64,000 bases of DNA from Streptomyces sp. TLI_235 (GTDB lineage: Bacteria; Actinomycetota; Actinomycetes; Streptomycetales; Streptomycetaceae). This document shows positions 46,679-54,717 of this stretch, one piece after another. The DNA lies in NCBI GenBank assembly GCA_002300355.1, contig NSGV01000003.1:372001-436000 (forward strand). The letters are read 5' to 3'. The notes beneath the pieces are model-generated. The model was not told the origin of the DNA and did no database searches. It worked only from the letters and a program-made list of their open reading frames with translations. The position numbers were made by a program, and so were the translations under genes. Each line of letters opens with the position of its first letter. Position 1 is the stretch's first letter.

Positions 46679-46713
46679 TGTGAGTGCCCGGCCGATGCGG
46701 CCGGGCACTCACA
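46679..46713. terminator. Hairpin terminator
   Basis: A 16-bp perfect stem (TGTGAGTGCCCGGCCG and its complement) with loop ATG. It lies between converging genes and can serve both. Confidence 0.75.
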
Positions 46714-46779
46714 CGGTCGCCCACCGCTCACACCCGGCCGCCGGATCTTGCTGCGGTCTGGTCGGCGGGCGAGCCCGGG

Positions 46780-47244
46780 TCATTCCGGAGCACCGGCCAC
46801 GATGAGCTGCTTGACCAGGGCCACGGTCTGCGCCGGCACGAGGGTGCCGTGGTCGGAGCCGACCGCGGCACAGGTCGAGATGAGCAGCTGCAGCAGCGCG
46901 GCCCGCTGCAGCTCGGCGGGAGCCAGCTGCCACAGCTCGTGCGCCGCGGCCGCGCCCGCGTCCCGGTGCTCGGCGAGGCACTCCAGCACCATGGCAGTCA
47001 GCGGATCCGGCGTCGTACGGGCCACCTGCCGCAGCCGCTCCACCCCGGCACGTTCCGGCAGGCCGTAGACCGGCCGGGTGGCCAGGACGCCGAACAGGAA
47101 CAGCGCGCCCTGCCACAAGTCGTCCTCGCCCCGGCGCTCCAGCTCGGTGACGAGCTTCTGTGCCGCGGTGCCGTCCCCGGTGCGGACGGTCTCGTCGACC
47201 GTAAGGTCCACGAGCTCCTCGACCTGCAGCGATTCGACGTCCAT
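46780..47244 (-). CDS. Hypothetical helical protein
   Basis: 154 residues, acidic and helical (MDVESLQVEELVDLTVDETV, LWQGALFLFGVLATRPVYGL, AAHELWQLAPAELQRAALLQ). The helix pairs suggest a HEAT/TPR-like fold, but no family is recognised. It ends at the terminator region shared with the gene at 45865. Confidence 0.55.
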   Translation of the reverse strand: MDVESLQVEELVDLTVDETVRTGDGTAAQKLVTELERRGEDDLWQGALFLFGVLATRPVYGLPERAGVERLRQVARTTPDPLTAMVLECLAEHRDAGAAAAHELWQLAPAELQRAALLQLLISTCAAVGSDHGTLVPAQTVALVKQLIVAGAPE

Positions 47245-47546
47245 GGGCCGAACCTACGCCGCAGCTCCGACATGCCGGTCCGGCGCGCGGTCAGGCTGCT
47301 GCGCCGAGTGCCGGAAGAAGAACAACGGCAGCGTCCTTGGCTTTGCCGACGGCCTTTGCGCCAGTCGATCCGGAGCGTCTGGAAGCTGCACCGCAGCCGG
47401 GATGGCTCCGTCGGAGTCGAGGTGTAGTTGGCCTCCGGGCCGGTGCTGATGCGGTTGCTCGAACAGTCGTCAATTACGGTGCGTGGTACCGCGAATGCGC
47501 GGGCCGCACCGAAGTACTGAGCACCCACGGGGACCGGAGACACACC

Positions 47547-48206
47547 ATGCGATCCACTACCACCCGCCGCACCGCTGCCCTGTGCTGCGCCGCGCTCGCT
47601 CTGGCTGCCGCGGCCGGGTGCAGCAGCTCCAAGAGCTCCGACAGCATCACCGGGGCCCGGACCGCTCCGCCGAGCTTGGCCGCGAGCGCGGCGCCGAGTC
47701 CTACCGCAACACGGCCCGCCGGCGCCCCGGAGGTCACCCTGCCCGCCGACCTCAAGGTCACCGTGCAGTTCCCGGCCACCGGTGACGCGGCGAAGGACGC
47801 CGTCGCGCAGTCCCTCACCTATGCGCTGCGGGCCTACAACGGTGCACTTGCCAAGAGTGACCCGCAGGACGCAGCGTTCAAGTACGCCTGGGACGGCATG
47901 GCCCGGTCGGGCATGGCCGACATGATCGGCCAGCTGGTGGGGCGCAACCAGACGGTCACCGGCGAGACCCGCTTCTACGCGCCCACCATCACGGTCACCG
48001 ACGCCGACCACGCGGCGGCCACGTACTGCGAGGACCAGTCGAAGGGCTACGCCAAGGACAAGGCGAGTGGTCGGGCGCTGACCACCACTTTGTCGATCCG
48101 GGACTTCACCGAGTGGAACCTCGGCCTCGAGAAGTCCGCCCAGGGAGTGTGGCGCGTCACCCAGGCGCGCGGAGAGAAGGGATCCACGCGGTGCCAGAAG
48201 GCCTGA
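47547..48206 (+). CDS. Lipoprotein of unknown function
   Basis: 219 residues from ATG 47547 with CGGAGA upstream. Signal sequence with lipobox AAAAGC; Ser/Thr/Pro-rich linker to about residue 65. The remaining domain (LPADLKVTVQFPATGDAAKD, LTYALRAYNGALAKSDPQDA, VTGETRFYAPTITVTDADHA, ATYCEDQSKGYAKDKASG) resembles NTF2-like domains of actinobacterial lipoproteins. Membrane-anchored, role unknown. Confidence 0.75.
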   Translation: MRSTTTRRTAALCCAALALAAAAGCSSSKSSDSITGARTAPPSLAASAAPSPTATRPAGAPEVTLPADLKVTVQFPATGDAAKDAVAQSLTYALRAYNGALAKSDPQDAAFKYAWDGMARSGMADMIGQLVGRNQTVTGETRFYAPTITVTDADHAAATYCEDQSKGYAKDKASGRALTTTLSIRDFTEWNLGLEKSAQGVWRVTQARGEKGSTRCQKA

Positions 48207-48490
48207 CCCGTCGGCGTACGGGAGTGGCCACCGTACGGGCCGCGCCGGCACGTCAGGGGCTGGCCGCGCTCGGGGGTCCGCAACCAGCCCTTGTGGAGCC
48301 ACAGTCGCGCACCGACCGCCCGGTGTCCGGGCGCACTGCAGCGCTCGGGGCACCCGCTCGCCCGCCCGTGCGATCGGCGCTGCGCCGCCTGGACCATTCA
48401 CGCGGACAGACAGCTTGCCCTGGCCGGGTGCCCTCGCCGCGCGGCCGCGCGCCAAGCGGCTGATCGAGCTGCGACTGCAGGTCGGCGGGC
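48207..48490. other. Intergenic region
   Basis: No gene supported between the lipoprotein and the kinase remnant. Confidence 0.4.
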
Positions 48491-48890
48491 TCAATGAACG
48501 GCGGCAGTTGTCCGGCCGTGGAGGCTTGGGGCAGCTTCCAGGGCGTCGGCGAGGTGCGCGGCGCGGGGCCGGCAGCAGGGGTCGGTGTCGAGGGCGGGGC
48601 GAGGACGTCGGCCAGGGCAGGCCATGGTGCGGGGTCGGTGTGCAAGGACAGGGTTGCGGTACCGATGGCGGTGCGCAGTTCGGTGGTGGTGGCGGTGCGT
48701 GGGTCGATGCCGGCGGCGGTGTAGTCGAGGGGCCAGTGGCCGGTGGCGGCGGTCCACAGGGCGGAGGCGAGGGCGTAGACGTCGCTGGCGTGGCTTTGTT
48801 CGCCGGTTTCGACAGCAGTTGTTCAGTACTTCGGGAGGCACCTGCATGGCGGCGTGTTCGATGTTCACGAGAAGCGACAGCACCCCGCGC
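48491..48890 (-). pseudogene. Ser/Thr protein kinase C-lobe remnant
   Basis: Three minus-strand frames give consecutive kinase pieces: IEHAAMQVPPEVLN, then GEQSHASDVYALASALWTAA then TGHWPLDY, then ALDTDPCCRPRAAHLADALE. These match subdomains IX to XI of actinobacterial kinases (DVYALG, DP..RP). The N-lobe and catalytic loop are missing, and at least two frame breaks occur. Confidence 0.5.
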
Positions 48891-48931
48891 TCGTCGATGA
48901 GAACGTTGCCGCACCGGGCCGATCCTGCGAA

Positions 48932-49963
48932 CTACTGAATGCTCCAGCGGTGCGGATGGTCGGGATCGGTGGGGCAGGCGAAGACGTTGAGCTCGCCGGA
49001 GCGGCCCACCGTGACCTCGGTGGGAGTCGCGTACCGGTGGGTGCGCAGCTCTTGGTCTTCCAGCGGCTTCCAGCTGCCACTGCCGCCGTCCCACTCCGAG
49101 CTGTCGATGGTCAGCAGCAGGTGCATCGGCGTCCTGCAGGTTTGGCAGTCCATGGGGTACGGGTCGGTGGCGTGCCAGGAGGCGAAGCCGCCGACGCGCC
49201 AGCCGGGCGGGATGGACAGGTCGTACTGGTAGCCAACCGGCTCGGGCGTATTCTCGTCCACCGACTGCTCGGCCTCTTCCTCAAGGGCTTCCTCCCAGGC
49301 ATCGATCCGGGCGCAGAGGGCCTCGGGCAGAAGGCTGGCGAACGGGTACGTGGTCACCTGCTCCGGGTGCAGGACACAGGGCTCGGGTACGAACCCGTCG
49401 TACCCGACGACCAGCGGTTGCGGGGGCGCTGCCAACACCTCGCCGACCTCCCAGGACCGTCGCCAGCGCAGGTGCAGCTCCAGGTCGTACCGGCCCGGGC
49501 CGTGCGCGTCGAAAGGGCACCAGAACACCTGGAGCAGGTCGCAGTCGCCCGGCCCCGCCGACAGGTCCGGAACATCCCGCCGATACAGCTGCGCGAGACC
49601 GATCATCGGCAGCGGGTCCGTCTCCGACACCTCGGGAAGCCGGTGTTCCAGGCGCAGCTCGCCCAGCAGCTTGCGCTCCTCGTCCGTGGGGCCCGGGTTC
49701 TCTTCCCAGGCCCATGCGGCAGACAGGACCCGCCGGTAGCGGTGGATGTCGGCCGGGCGGCGGCCCCGCCCGCGGCCGTGGGCCTCACTGCACACCGGCC
49801 ACGGTTCGTCCGCCGGCCACAGCATCGGGCCGCCCACCGAGCTGCCCGACACCGTCGGGCTGCCCGGACGCGGGTGCAGGCGCGTCGTCGTACCGCGGTA
49901 GGCGGCCAGTTCCGGGAAGAGCCCCTCGACATCGAGCGGGCGCGGGGGCGTGGTCCTCGTCAT
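48932..49963 (-). CDS. DUF1963-like protein
   Basis: 343 residues from ATG 49963 near a purine-rich site; the longer frame upstream looks non-coding. The order RLHPRPGSPTVSGSSVGGPM, LWPADEPWPVC, PLPMIGLAQLYRRDVPDLSA, LLQVFWCPFDAHGP and later HLLLTIDSSEW follows YwqG/DUF1963 proteins. CQTCRTPM suggests a metal site. Family function is unknown; it is abundant in streptomycetes. Confidence 0.7.
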   Translation of the reverse strand: MTRTTPPRPLDVEGLFPELAAYRGTTTRLHPRPGSPTVSGSSVGGPMLWPADEPWPVCSEAHGRGRGRRPADIHRYRRVLSAAWAWEENPGPTDEERKLLGELRLEHRLPEVSETDPLPMIGLAQLYRRDVPDLSAGPGDCDLLQVFWCPFDAHGPGRYDLELHLRWRRSWEVGEVLAAPPQPLVVGYDGFVPEPCVLHPEQVTTYPFASLLPEALCARIDAWEEALEEEAEQSVDENTPEPVGYQYDLSIPPGWRVGGFASWHATDPYPMDCQTCRTPMHLLLTIDSSEWDGGSGSWKPLEDQELRTHRYATPTEVTVGRSGELNVFACPTDPDHPHRWSIQ

Positions 49964-50131
49964 GGAACGCGACCCTAGACACCCGACGGCCTCGGCCAGC
50001 GAGCACCCCCGGCAGCAAACTCTCCATGCCGGTGCTGCTGTCGAAACCCGTGAACATTTCGAATCCCTCGCGGGCGTCGGTTGTCTCCCAAACCGGTGTA
50101 CACCCGCTGCCCATTCTCGCGGACAGAGCCA

Positions 50132-50160
50132 GATGGCCACTTTGCAAGCTAGTTGGCCAG
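50132..50160 (-). repeat. Conserved 29-31-bp repeat, inverted copy
   Basis: On the minus strand it reads CTGGCCAACTAGCTTGCAAA then GTGGCCATC. It matches the copies at 50780 and 51210 except for two substitutions and a 2-bp gap. TGGCCA occurs at both ends. Confidence 0.75.
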
Positions 50161-50205
50161 CCTTCCCCACCTTGTTGGCCAGTCTGATATGCCCGGGCAC
50201 GGTAG

Positions 50206-50628
50206 TCAGCCCGTGGCGTGGTCGATGTCCGTAGGCTCGGGGACGGCGGGCAGGGCCGTGGCGTCGTGGATGGCGAGTTCTTCTGGGGTGCCAACGAAGG
50301 CAGGTCCGCAGCCAGGAGGGAGCCGCTCGACCACCATCGCGACGGCCTGCGCCGGCGTCTCCGCTGGGCCCACAGACTCGCTGCGCAGGGGGCCGGAGAC
50401 CCAGTATTCGCCTTCTGCTGCGGGCTGGATGTAGGGGATGTCCCATGTCCAACGCTGCTCTGTGCAGCGGCTGAAGTGCAGCTCTCCCATTCCTGTCCAT
50501 GGAAACAACTGGCGCAAGAGTGGTTCGGCGTAGGCAGCTTCAAACAGTTCCGGGCGGACCCGCCCGTCCGCGCGAACCTTCTGCCAACCTGCTTCGACGA
50601 GGGCGTAACTTGGGGGTGTGGTGTCCAT
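50206..50628 (-). CDS. DUF6193-like protein
   Basis: 140 residues from ATG 50628. Characteristic segments are GWQKVRADGRVRPELFEAAY, LRQLFPWTGMGELHFSRCTE, WDIPYIQP and MVVERLPPGCGPAFVGTPEE, matching the short actinobacterial DUF6193 proteins. Function unknown. The gene is flanked on both sides by inverted copies of a 29-31-bp repeat (50132-50160 and 50780-50810). Confidence 0.7.
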   Translation of the reverse strand: MDTTPPSYALVEAGWQKVRADGRVRPELFEAAYAEPLLRQLFPWTGMGELHFSRCTEQRWTWDIPYIQPAAEGEYWVSGPLRSESVGPAETPAQAVAMVVERLPPGCGPAFVGTPEELAIHDATALPAVPEPTDIDHATG

Positions 50629-50779
50629 AGCGACACATCATCCCCGTCGTTGTCCGCAGACCCCAGGGCTCGCTCGCATGCAGACATGGCAGTCCCTCCC
50701 GCCGTACCCGCACAAGAGCGGCCCAGGCCAGGAACCACGTACGGCTGAACACCACCCCGTTGGGTCCCGCGGGCACGGC

Positions 50780-50810
50780 CTGGCCAACTAGCCTGCAAAC
50801 TTTGGCCATC
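50780..50810 (+). repeat. Conserved 31-bp repeat, copy 2
   Basis: CTGGCCAACTAGCCTGCAAA then CTTTGGCCATC. Inverted with respect to the copy at 50132 and direct with respect to 51210. Confidence 0.8.
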
Positions 50811-50898
50811 CACCCGGCGATGACCCGCACCCACCAGCAGAAACCCACTCCGGAATCACCCGGAAACACTCACCGGAATACGCCCGGTGGATTCAGGC

Positions 50899-51054
50899 TC
50901 AGTGCAAGTCGCAGGAGGCCATGCAGCCGGATTGGCCGGGCGGGGCATCGTTCGCGGTCGCCCCCCAGAGCATCAGGGCGAGCACGATCACCGCCAGCAC
51001 CACGGCCATCACCGTTCCCGGTGCGTCGCGTCCGCCGTTCGGTCCGTCGGCCAC
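50899..51054 (-). CDS. Small single-span membrane protein (c)
   Basis: A 51-residue gene missed by length cutoffs. GTG 51054 follows GGGGAGGTGG. The product has a Gly/Asp/Pro N-terminus, a span VMAVVLAVIVLALMLWGATA and a Cys-containing tail ending SGCMASCDLH. It lies between repeat copies 50780 and 51210. It shares its general plan, though little exact sequence, with the small membrane proteins at 10383, 10631 and 51277. Confidence 0.55.
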   Translation of the reverse strand: MADGPNGGRDAPGTVMAVVLAVIVLALMLWGATANDAPPGQSGCMASCDLH

Positions 51055-51209
51055 CGTGACCACCTCCCCGCCGTCCTTCCATAAGAGGGGCTGTGGGGGT
51101 GGGCGGTCAAGGGGCGGTCAGGCGGAGACGGCGCTCGGCCTCCCCTTCGCGTCCGCCTTGTCGGACGACATCCGGTTCAGCGTGCCAGCGGCGCGGGGTC
51201 ATCGGGATC

Positions 51210-51240
51210 TTGGCCAAGTAGCCTGAAAACTTTGGCCATC
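51210..51240 (+). repeat. Conserved 31-bp repeat, copy 3
   Basis: TTGGCCAAGTAGCCTGAAAA then CTTTGGCCATC, three substitutions from copy 2. It lies about 36 bp beyond the stop codon of the minus-strand gene ending at 51277. Confidence 0.8.
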
Positions 51241-51276
51241 TACGGTGCTCAGTCACACGGGTGTCGACGGCCGCTG

Positions 51277-51489
51277 TCACCCGTCGTTGGGCGGGAGGCC
51301 GTCGGCCAGGTGCCAGTTCATATGGGAGACCAGGACGACCAAGAGGAGTAGCACCACGATCACGATCAGCACCCCTACCCAGAAACCGTCCGCGGGTCCG
51401 GGATGGTGCGGCTGCGGTGTGCTGTCCAACTGGTCAGCGCCGCCTTCACCGGCGCGGTCCTCGACGTCGTCGTCCTCATCGGGTGCCAC
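51277..51489 (-). CDS. Small single-span membrane protein (d)
   Basis: 70 residues from GTG 51489 with AAGGAGGGGCC ahead. Acidic start (VAPDEDDDVEDRAGEGG), span FWVGVLIVIVVLLLLVVLV, then SHMNW. It is a paralogue of the gene at 10631, including the start-site DNA, though the two are 40 kb apart. Confidence 0.65.
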   Translation of the reverse strand: MAPDEDDDVEDRAGEGGADQLDSTPQPHHPGPADGFWVGVLIVIVVLLLLVVLVSHMNWHLADGLPPNDG

Positions 51490-51538
51490 GGCCCCTCCTT
51501 CGCGCTCAGGGTCATCGCACCGCCGCCCGTGGCAGGCG

Positions 51539-51781
51539 TCAAGGCCGCACGCAGCAGCTGGCCGGACGTCCGGCAGCCGCGGTGGAGAACTCGGCGTAGC
51601 CGGGCGCCTCGAGGAGGTCGTGCCACAGGGCGTCGACGGCCGGGCTGAACATCTCCGCCGCGCCGAGGCCGGCGTCCAGACGGGCGGCGGCGAGGGCGAG
51701 GAACCGGCCGAGCTCAACCAGACCGTCGCAGACGGCGGGCTCGGTGCCGGTGTCGTTGGTGGGGAGGGTGGTAGTGCTCAC
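51539..51781 (-). CDS. Small hypothetical protein
   Basis: 80 residues from GTG 51781 with GGAGGA ahead. A polar start (VSTTTLPTNDTGTEPAVCDG) is followed by helices LVELGRFLALAAARLDAGLG and FSPAVDALWHDLLEAPGYAE. The WHDLLE(A)PGYA motif recurs in streptomycete hypothetical proteins. It is 49 bp before the small membrane gene (d), same direction, possibly one transcript. Confidence 0.6.
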   Translation of the reverse strand: MSTTTLPTNDTGTEPAVCDGLVELGRFLALAAARLDAGLGAAEMFSPAVDALWHDLLEAPGYAEFSTAAAGRPASCCVRP

Positions 51782-51837
51782 GGTGTGTTCCTCCGTCAGA
51801 TGGTCGAGGCCGGCCCTGGTCAGGACCGACAGCGGGG

Positions 51838-52062
51838 TCAGGCCTGGCCTCCGTGCTGGGGACAGGTGCAGTCGGGCCAGACCGGGTAGGGGGGCGCGTA
51901 GCTGCCGGTGCCGCGGTCTACGGTGTGCGTGGCGATGTCGTGGCGGCCGCCGTCCGGGCCGGTCCGGTACACGGTGAGGGTCAGGGCCGGGTTGTCGGCC
52001 GGCTCGAGGTGGGAGGCCGGGGCTGCGGTGCTGGGATCGGCGGCGGGCATGGCGGACTCCAC
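51838..52062 (-). CDS. Small hypothetical protein
   Basis: 74 residues (or 70 from ATG 52050), Pro/Ala-rich at the start, then LTLTVYRTGPDGGRHDIATH and a CTCPQHGG end that may bind metal. Close to and co-directional with the gene at 51539. Confidence 0.5.
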   Translation of the reverse strand: MESAMPAADPSTAAPASHLEPADNPALTLTVYRTGPDGGRHDIATHTVDRGTGSYAPPYPVWPDCTCPQHGGQA

Positions 52063-52200
52063 GGTCGGCAGGGACGGGGGTTGCCGCTCCGCGGGCTCCC
52101 AGGACCGGGGTGCCCCGGCTCATTTCCCGTGGAGCGGCCTCAACCACGGTAGGCAGTGACCGTGTGATCACTCAACGAAGTTGCATGAGCTTGCACGGCG

Positions 52201-53049
52201 TCACTCGACTGCGTTGATCGCCTCGTTGATCAGTGCCTTCGCCTCGGTGCCCCAGACCGCGCTTGCGGCGAGCTCGGCGAACGCGCGGGCGTAGTCGGCG
52301 ATCTCGCGGGGCTGGGTCACGTTGATCTCGGCGGTCAGCGTCTCGACGACGACCCGGCGCTCGTCGTACAGGTAGAACGCCTCCATCGGCCACAGGCGGC
52401 GTGCGGTGCCGGTGGGGATGATGCCGAGGCTGACGGAGGCGAGCGGCAGGACCGCGTGCAGGTGCCGCAGCTGCCCGGCCATCGCGGTGCGGTCGGCGAC
52501 GGCCGCGCGCAGTACCCATTCCTCCATGACGACGACGAAGCGGTGGCCGCCCTCGTAGAGGAAGCGGCTGCGGGCGAGGCGGGCGGCGACGGCCTCGGCG
52601 GTGTCGTCGGGGGTGCCGACGAAGCGGGTGACCGCGCCCAGCAGGGCGGTGGCGTAGGCGGCGGTCTGGAAGAAGCCGGGGACGACGTTGGAGACGTACA
52701 CCCGGCACAGGGCGGTCTGCTCGTGGAGGGCGTAGAAGTCCTGCTGGACCTTGCGCAGGCCGTTGCGCTGCAGGCGGCGCCACTCCACGTACATCGACTC
52801 GACCGCGCGGGAGGTCTCGATCAGGTCCGGGGCTTGGTCGTCGGCGCCGCACGCGGTGCACCAGGCTCGGACGTCCGCGTCGGAGGGCGGGGTGCGGGCG
52901 TTGATGATGCGGGAGGTCTTGGCCGGGTTCCAGCCGCACCGGTCGGCCAGCTCCTGCCCGGTCAGCCCGGCGTCCAGCATCAGCTCGCGCAGGCGGGCGG
53001 CGACGGCCTCGCGTGCGGCCTGGGCGCTGGAGGAGGGCAGGGAGGGCAT
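52201..53049 (-). CDS. Scr1-family XRE regulator (DUF5753)
   Basis: 282 residues. An XRE helix-turn-helix at 12-65 (RLRELMLDAGLTGQELADRC, WNPAKTSRIINARTPPSDAD) is followed by the DUF5753/Scr1 domain (ESMYVEWRRLQRNGLRKVQQ, VYVSNVVPGFFQTAAYATAL, LRHLHAVLPLASVSLGIIPT). In streptomycetes these pair with small DUF397 or DUF6879 proteins and affect development and secondary metabolism. The gene at 53078 is such a partner. Confidence 0.9.
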   Translation of the reverse strand: MPSLPSSSAQAAREAVAARLRELMLDAGLTGQELADRCGWNPAKTSRIINARTPPSDADVRAWCTACGADDQAPDLIETSRAVESMYVEWRRLQRNGLRKVQQDFYALHEQTALCRVYVSNVVPGFFQTAAYATALLGAVTRFVGTPDDTAEAVAARLARSRFLYEGGHRFVVVMEEWVLRAAVADRTAMAGQLRHLHAVLPLASVSLGIIPTGTARRLWPMEAFYLYDERRVVVETLTAEINVTQPREIADYARAFAELAASAVWGTEAKALINEAINAVE

Positions 53050-53077
53050 GGAGCCGGCCGATCGGGTGCGCGGGTGG

Positions 53078-53602
53078 TCAGAGGGTGTAGTGCTCGTGCG
53101 GAACGCCGCGCTCCCACACCGTCTCGAACGCGGCGCTGCACAGCTTCACGACCGCCGGGTCCTCGGTGAAGTCGGTGTGCACCCAGCGGCTGTCCCCGGC
53201 GAAGACGTTGAACTGCACCAGCCGGTCGTCGAACAGCCAGAAGTCGTTGCCCGGCAGCGCGATGTCCGAGGCGCTACGCCGTGGCAGCCACCGCACCTGC
53301 TCCCCCGCTGCGACGACGACCGCGGTGCCGGCGTGCTCGAAGCGGATGTAGTCCGACACCGGCTCGGAGACGATGCGGGCCCGGCGCATCACCACCCCGC
53401 GGGCGACCGCATCCGCGACCAGCTCCACCCACGCCGCCCAGTAGGGCGCGGCGGGGTCGGTGTTCGCGATGCCGGTGCGCTGCCACTGTTCGAAGTCGTC
53501 GGCCTCCCCCGCCACCGCGTAGGAGTCGCGCATCTCCAGGTGGACGGCCGAGCGGCGGGTCTGCCTCAGCAGGTCACCGAAGCTCTCGACGCTCTGCGAC
53601 AT
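53078..53602 (-). CDS. DUF6879 family protein
   Basis: 174 residues with the family pattern: LLRQTRRSAVHLEMRDSYAV near the start, then WQRTG, VMRRARIVSEPVSDYIRFEH, EQVRWLPRRSASDIALPGND and LFDDRLVQFNVFAGD. It lies 28 bp upstream of the Scr1 gene in the same direction, the standard arrangement. Probably acts as its partner; biochemical role unknown. Confidence 0.85.
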   Translation of the reverse strand: MSQSVESFGDLLRQTRRSAVHLEMRDSYAVAGEADDFEQWQRTGIANTDPAAPYWAAWVELVADAVARGVVMRRARIVSEPVSDYIRFEHAGTAVVVAAGEQVRWLPRRSASDIALPGNDFWLFDDRLVQFNVFAGDSRWVHTDFTEDPAVVKLCSAAFETVWERGVPHEHYTL

Positions 53603-53816
53603 CGCACGCCTCCCTGATCGCCTGCACCATCCGGGCCGGGATCCGCACCACCGTCTCGTGGTCCGGGATCGGCCCGGCGGCCAGGCACTCGGCCTCGGTC
53701 GCCCCGTCGATCCTCCATCCCTGGAACACCAGGTCCGACGTCTCCTCGTCGACGAACACCGTCGGCGAGCCGTTGACGCCGGACTTCTCGTCCTTGCCGA
53801 TGAACCGTAGTGCCAC
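53574..53816 (-). CDS. Small protein of the Scr1/DUF6879 set
   Basis: 80 residues from GTG 53816 with GGAGG ahead. Reads ALRFIGKDEKSGVNGSPTVF, VDEETSDLVFQGWRIDG and a C-terminal EVVRIPARMVQAIREACDVA-like helix. Such short proteins commonly precede DUF6879 and Scr1 genes. Its end overlaps the DUF6879 start by 29 bases, showing tight coupling. Confidence 0.75.
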   Translation of the reverse strand: MALRFIGKDEKSGVNGSPTVFVDEETSDLVFQGWRIDGATEAECLAAGPIPDHETVVRIPARMVQAIREACDVAERRELR

Positions 53817-53970
53817 AGCAGCCTCCTGGATCAAGTGGCTTGCGCAGACTTGCACACCGACACTCACCCAGAGGGTGACGCTACGTCAAGAGGATTCCGA
53901 CGCATTGTGACAGTGGTGCGCCTGGTGAACAGCGGCTGGTCGGCGGTCACGGTCCGACAGTCCGCTCCAC

Positions 53971-54411
53971 TGCCCGCCGCTGCCGATCCGGCGGGATCGT
54001 GTAACCAGCCATTTTCCAGTTGGTCGGTCGAGCATCGCCCGCCAGAATTCGACCCATGACCCGCGACGACCTCGCCGAGATGCTCGCCGAGCAGACGCCG
54101 GCATGCGGCCCCGCACGCACCGCCCTGCTCTCCGGAGCAACCTTCGGCGTCTGGCCTGGCCAGGTGCCCGCCGACCAGGTGTTCCACACCTACCGGACCC
54201 GGCTTCGGATCACGCAGAAGCGCGGGCAAGCAACGCTCGGCCTCACCGAATCCGTTGGACTCCTCGGGGACGTGGAAGACGAACTGCTTCGGATCGGATG
54301 GATCGACACCACGGACCGGGCGTGGGCCTTCACGCTCTTCCTCAATGCCACAGCCACCACGGTGCTGGCCTGTACCGGTGTCGCCCTCTCCCTCCCCGAG
54401 ACGGACTGAGG
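53971..54411 (+). repeat. Long direct repeat, copy 2
   Basis: The fuller copy of the block at 19448-19876. Both begin at TGCCCGCCGCTGCCGATCCG (one mismatch at its last bases) and end at the stop codon of the enclosed gene. Confidence 0.85.
54056..54409 (+). CDS. Hypothetical protein, duplicated (copy 2)
   Basis: 117 residues, the paralogue of the gene at 19533, with the extra four residues MLAE near the start. Most differences between copies are single-base. Protein features are as for copy 1; function unknown. This copy is probably the ancestral one since its upstream 85 bp continue into the intergenic region of the Scr1 set without a truncated gene. Confidence 0.65.
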   Translation: MTRDDLAEMLAEQTPACGPARTALLSGATFGVWPGQVPADQVFHTYRTRLRITQKRGQATLGLTESVGLLGDVEDELLRIGWIDTTDRAWAFTLFLNATATTVLACTGVALSLPETD

Positions 54412-54717
54412 TGACCCCCGGTACCGAGTCACCGCCCGGGCCACCCGCCCCCCCAAACTGATCAGCCAGCTCACACCCGCTGGCCCTGACCACAAAAAAG
54501 CGCCCATGGACAGCAGTTCGCCCAGCATGGCATGCAGTAGGCGTAGACCGGGGCGGGACCGGTATTACTGAGAGCCACTGGGTGCCACCCGGTGTCCACG
54601 TGTCACGACCGGTCCGATCACGGCTCAGCCGGAGGCCGGGTCCAGGAGACTGTGAAGGCCGGTCGAAGGCCGTGGGGTCCTGGTCCTGACGTCCCGTCCA
54701 TCGGCGGGAGCGCCGGG
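54412..54717. other. Intergenic region, no supported gene
   Basis: No domain, RNA gene or repeat recognised; it contains an A-run (CACAAAAAAGCGCCC) near 54493. Confidence 0.4.
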
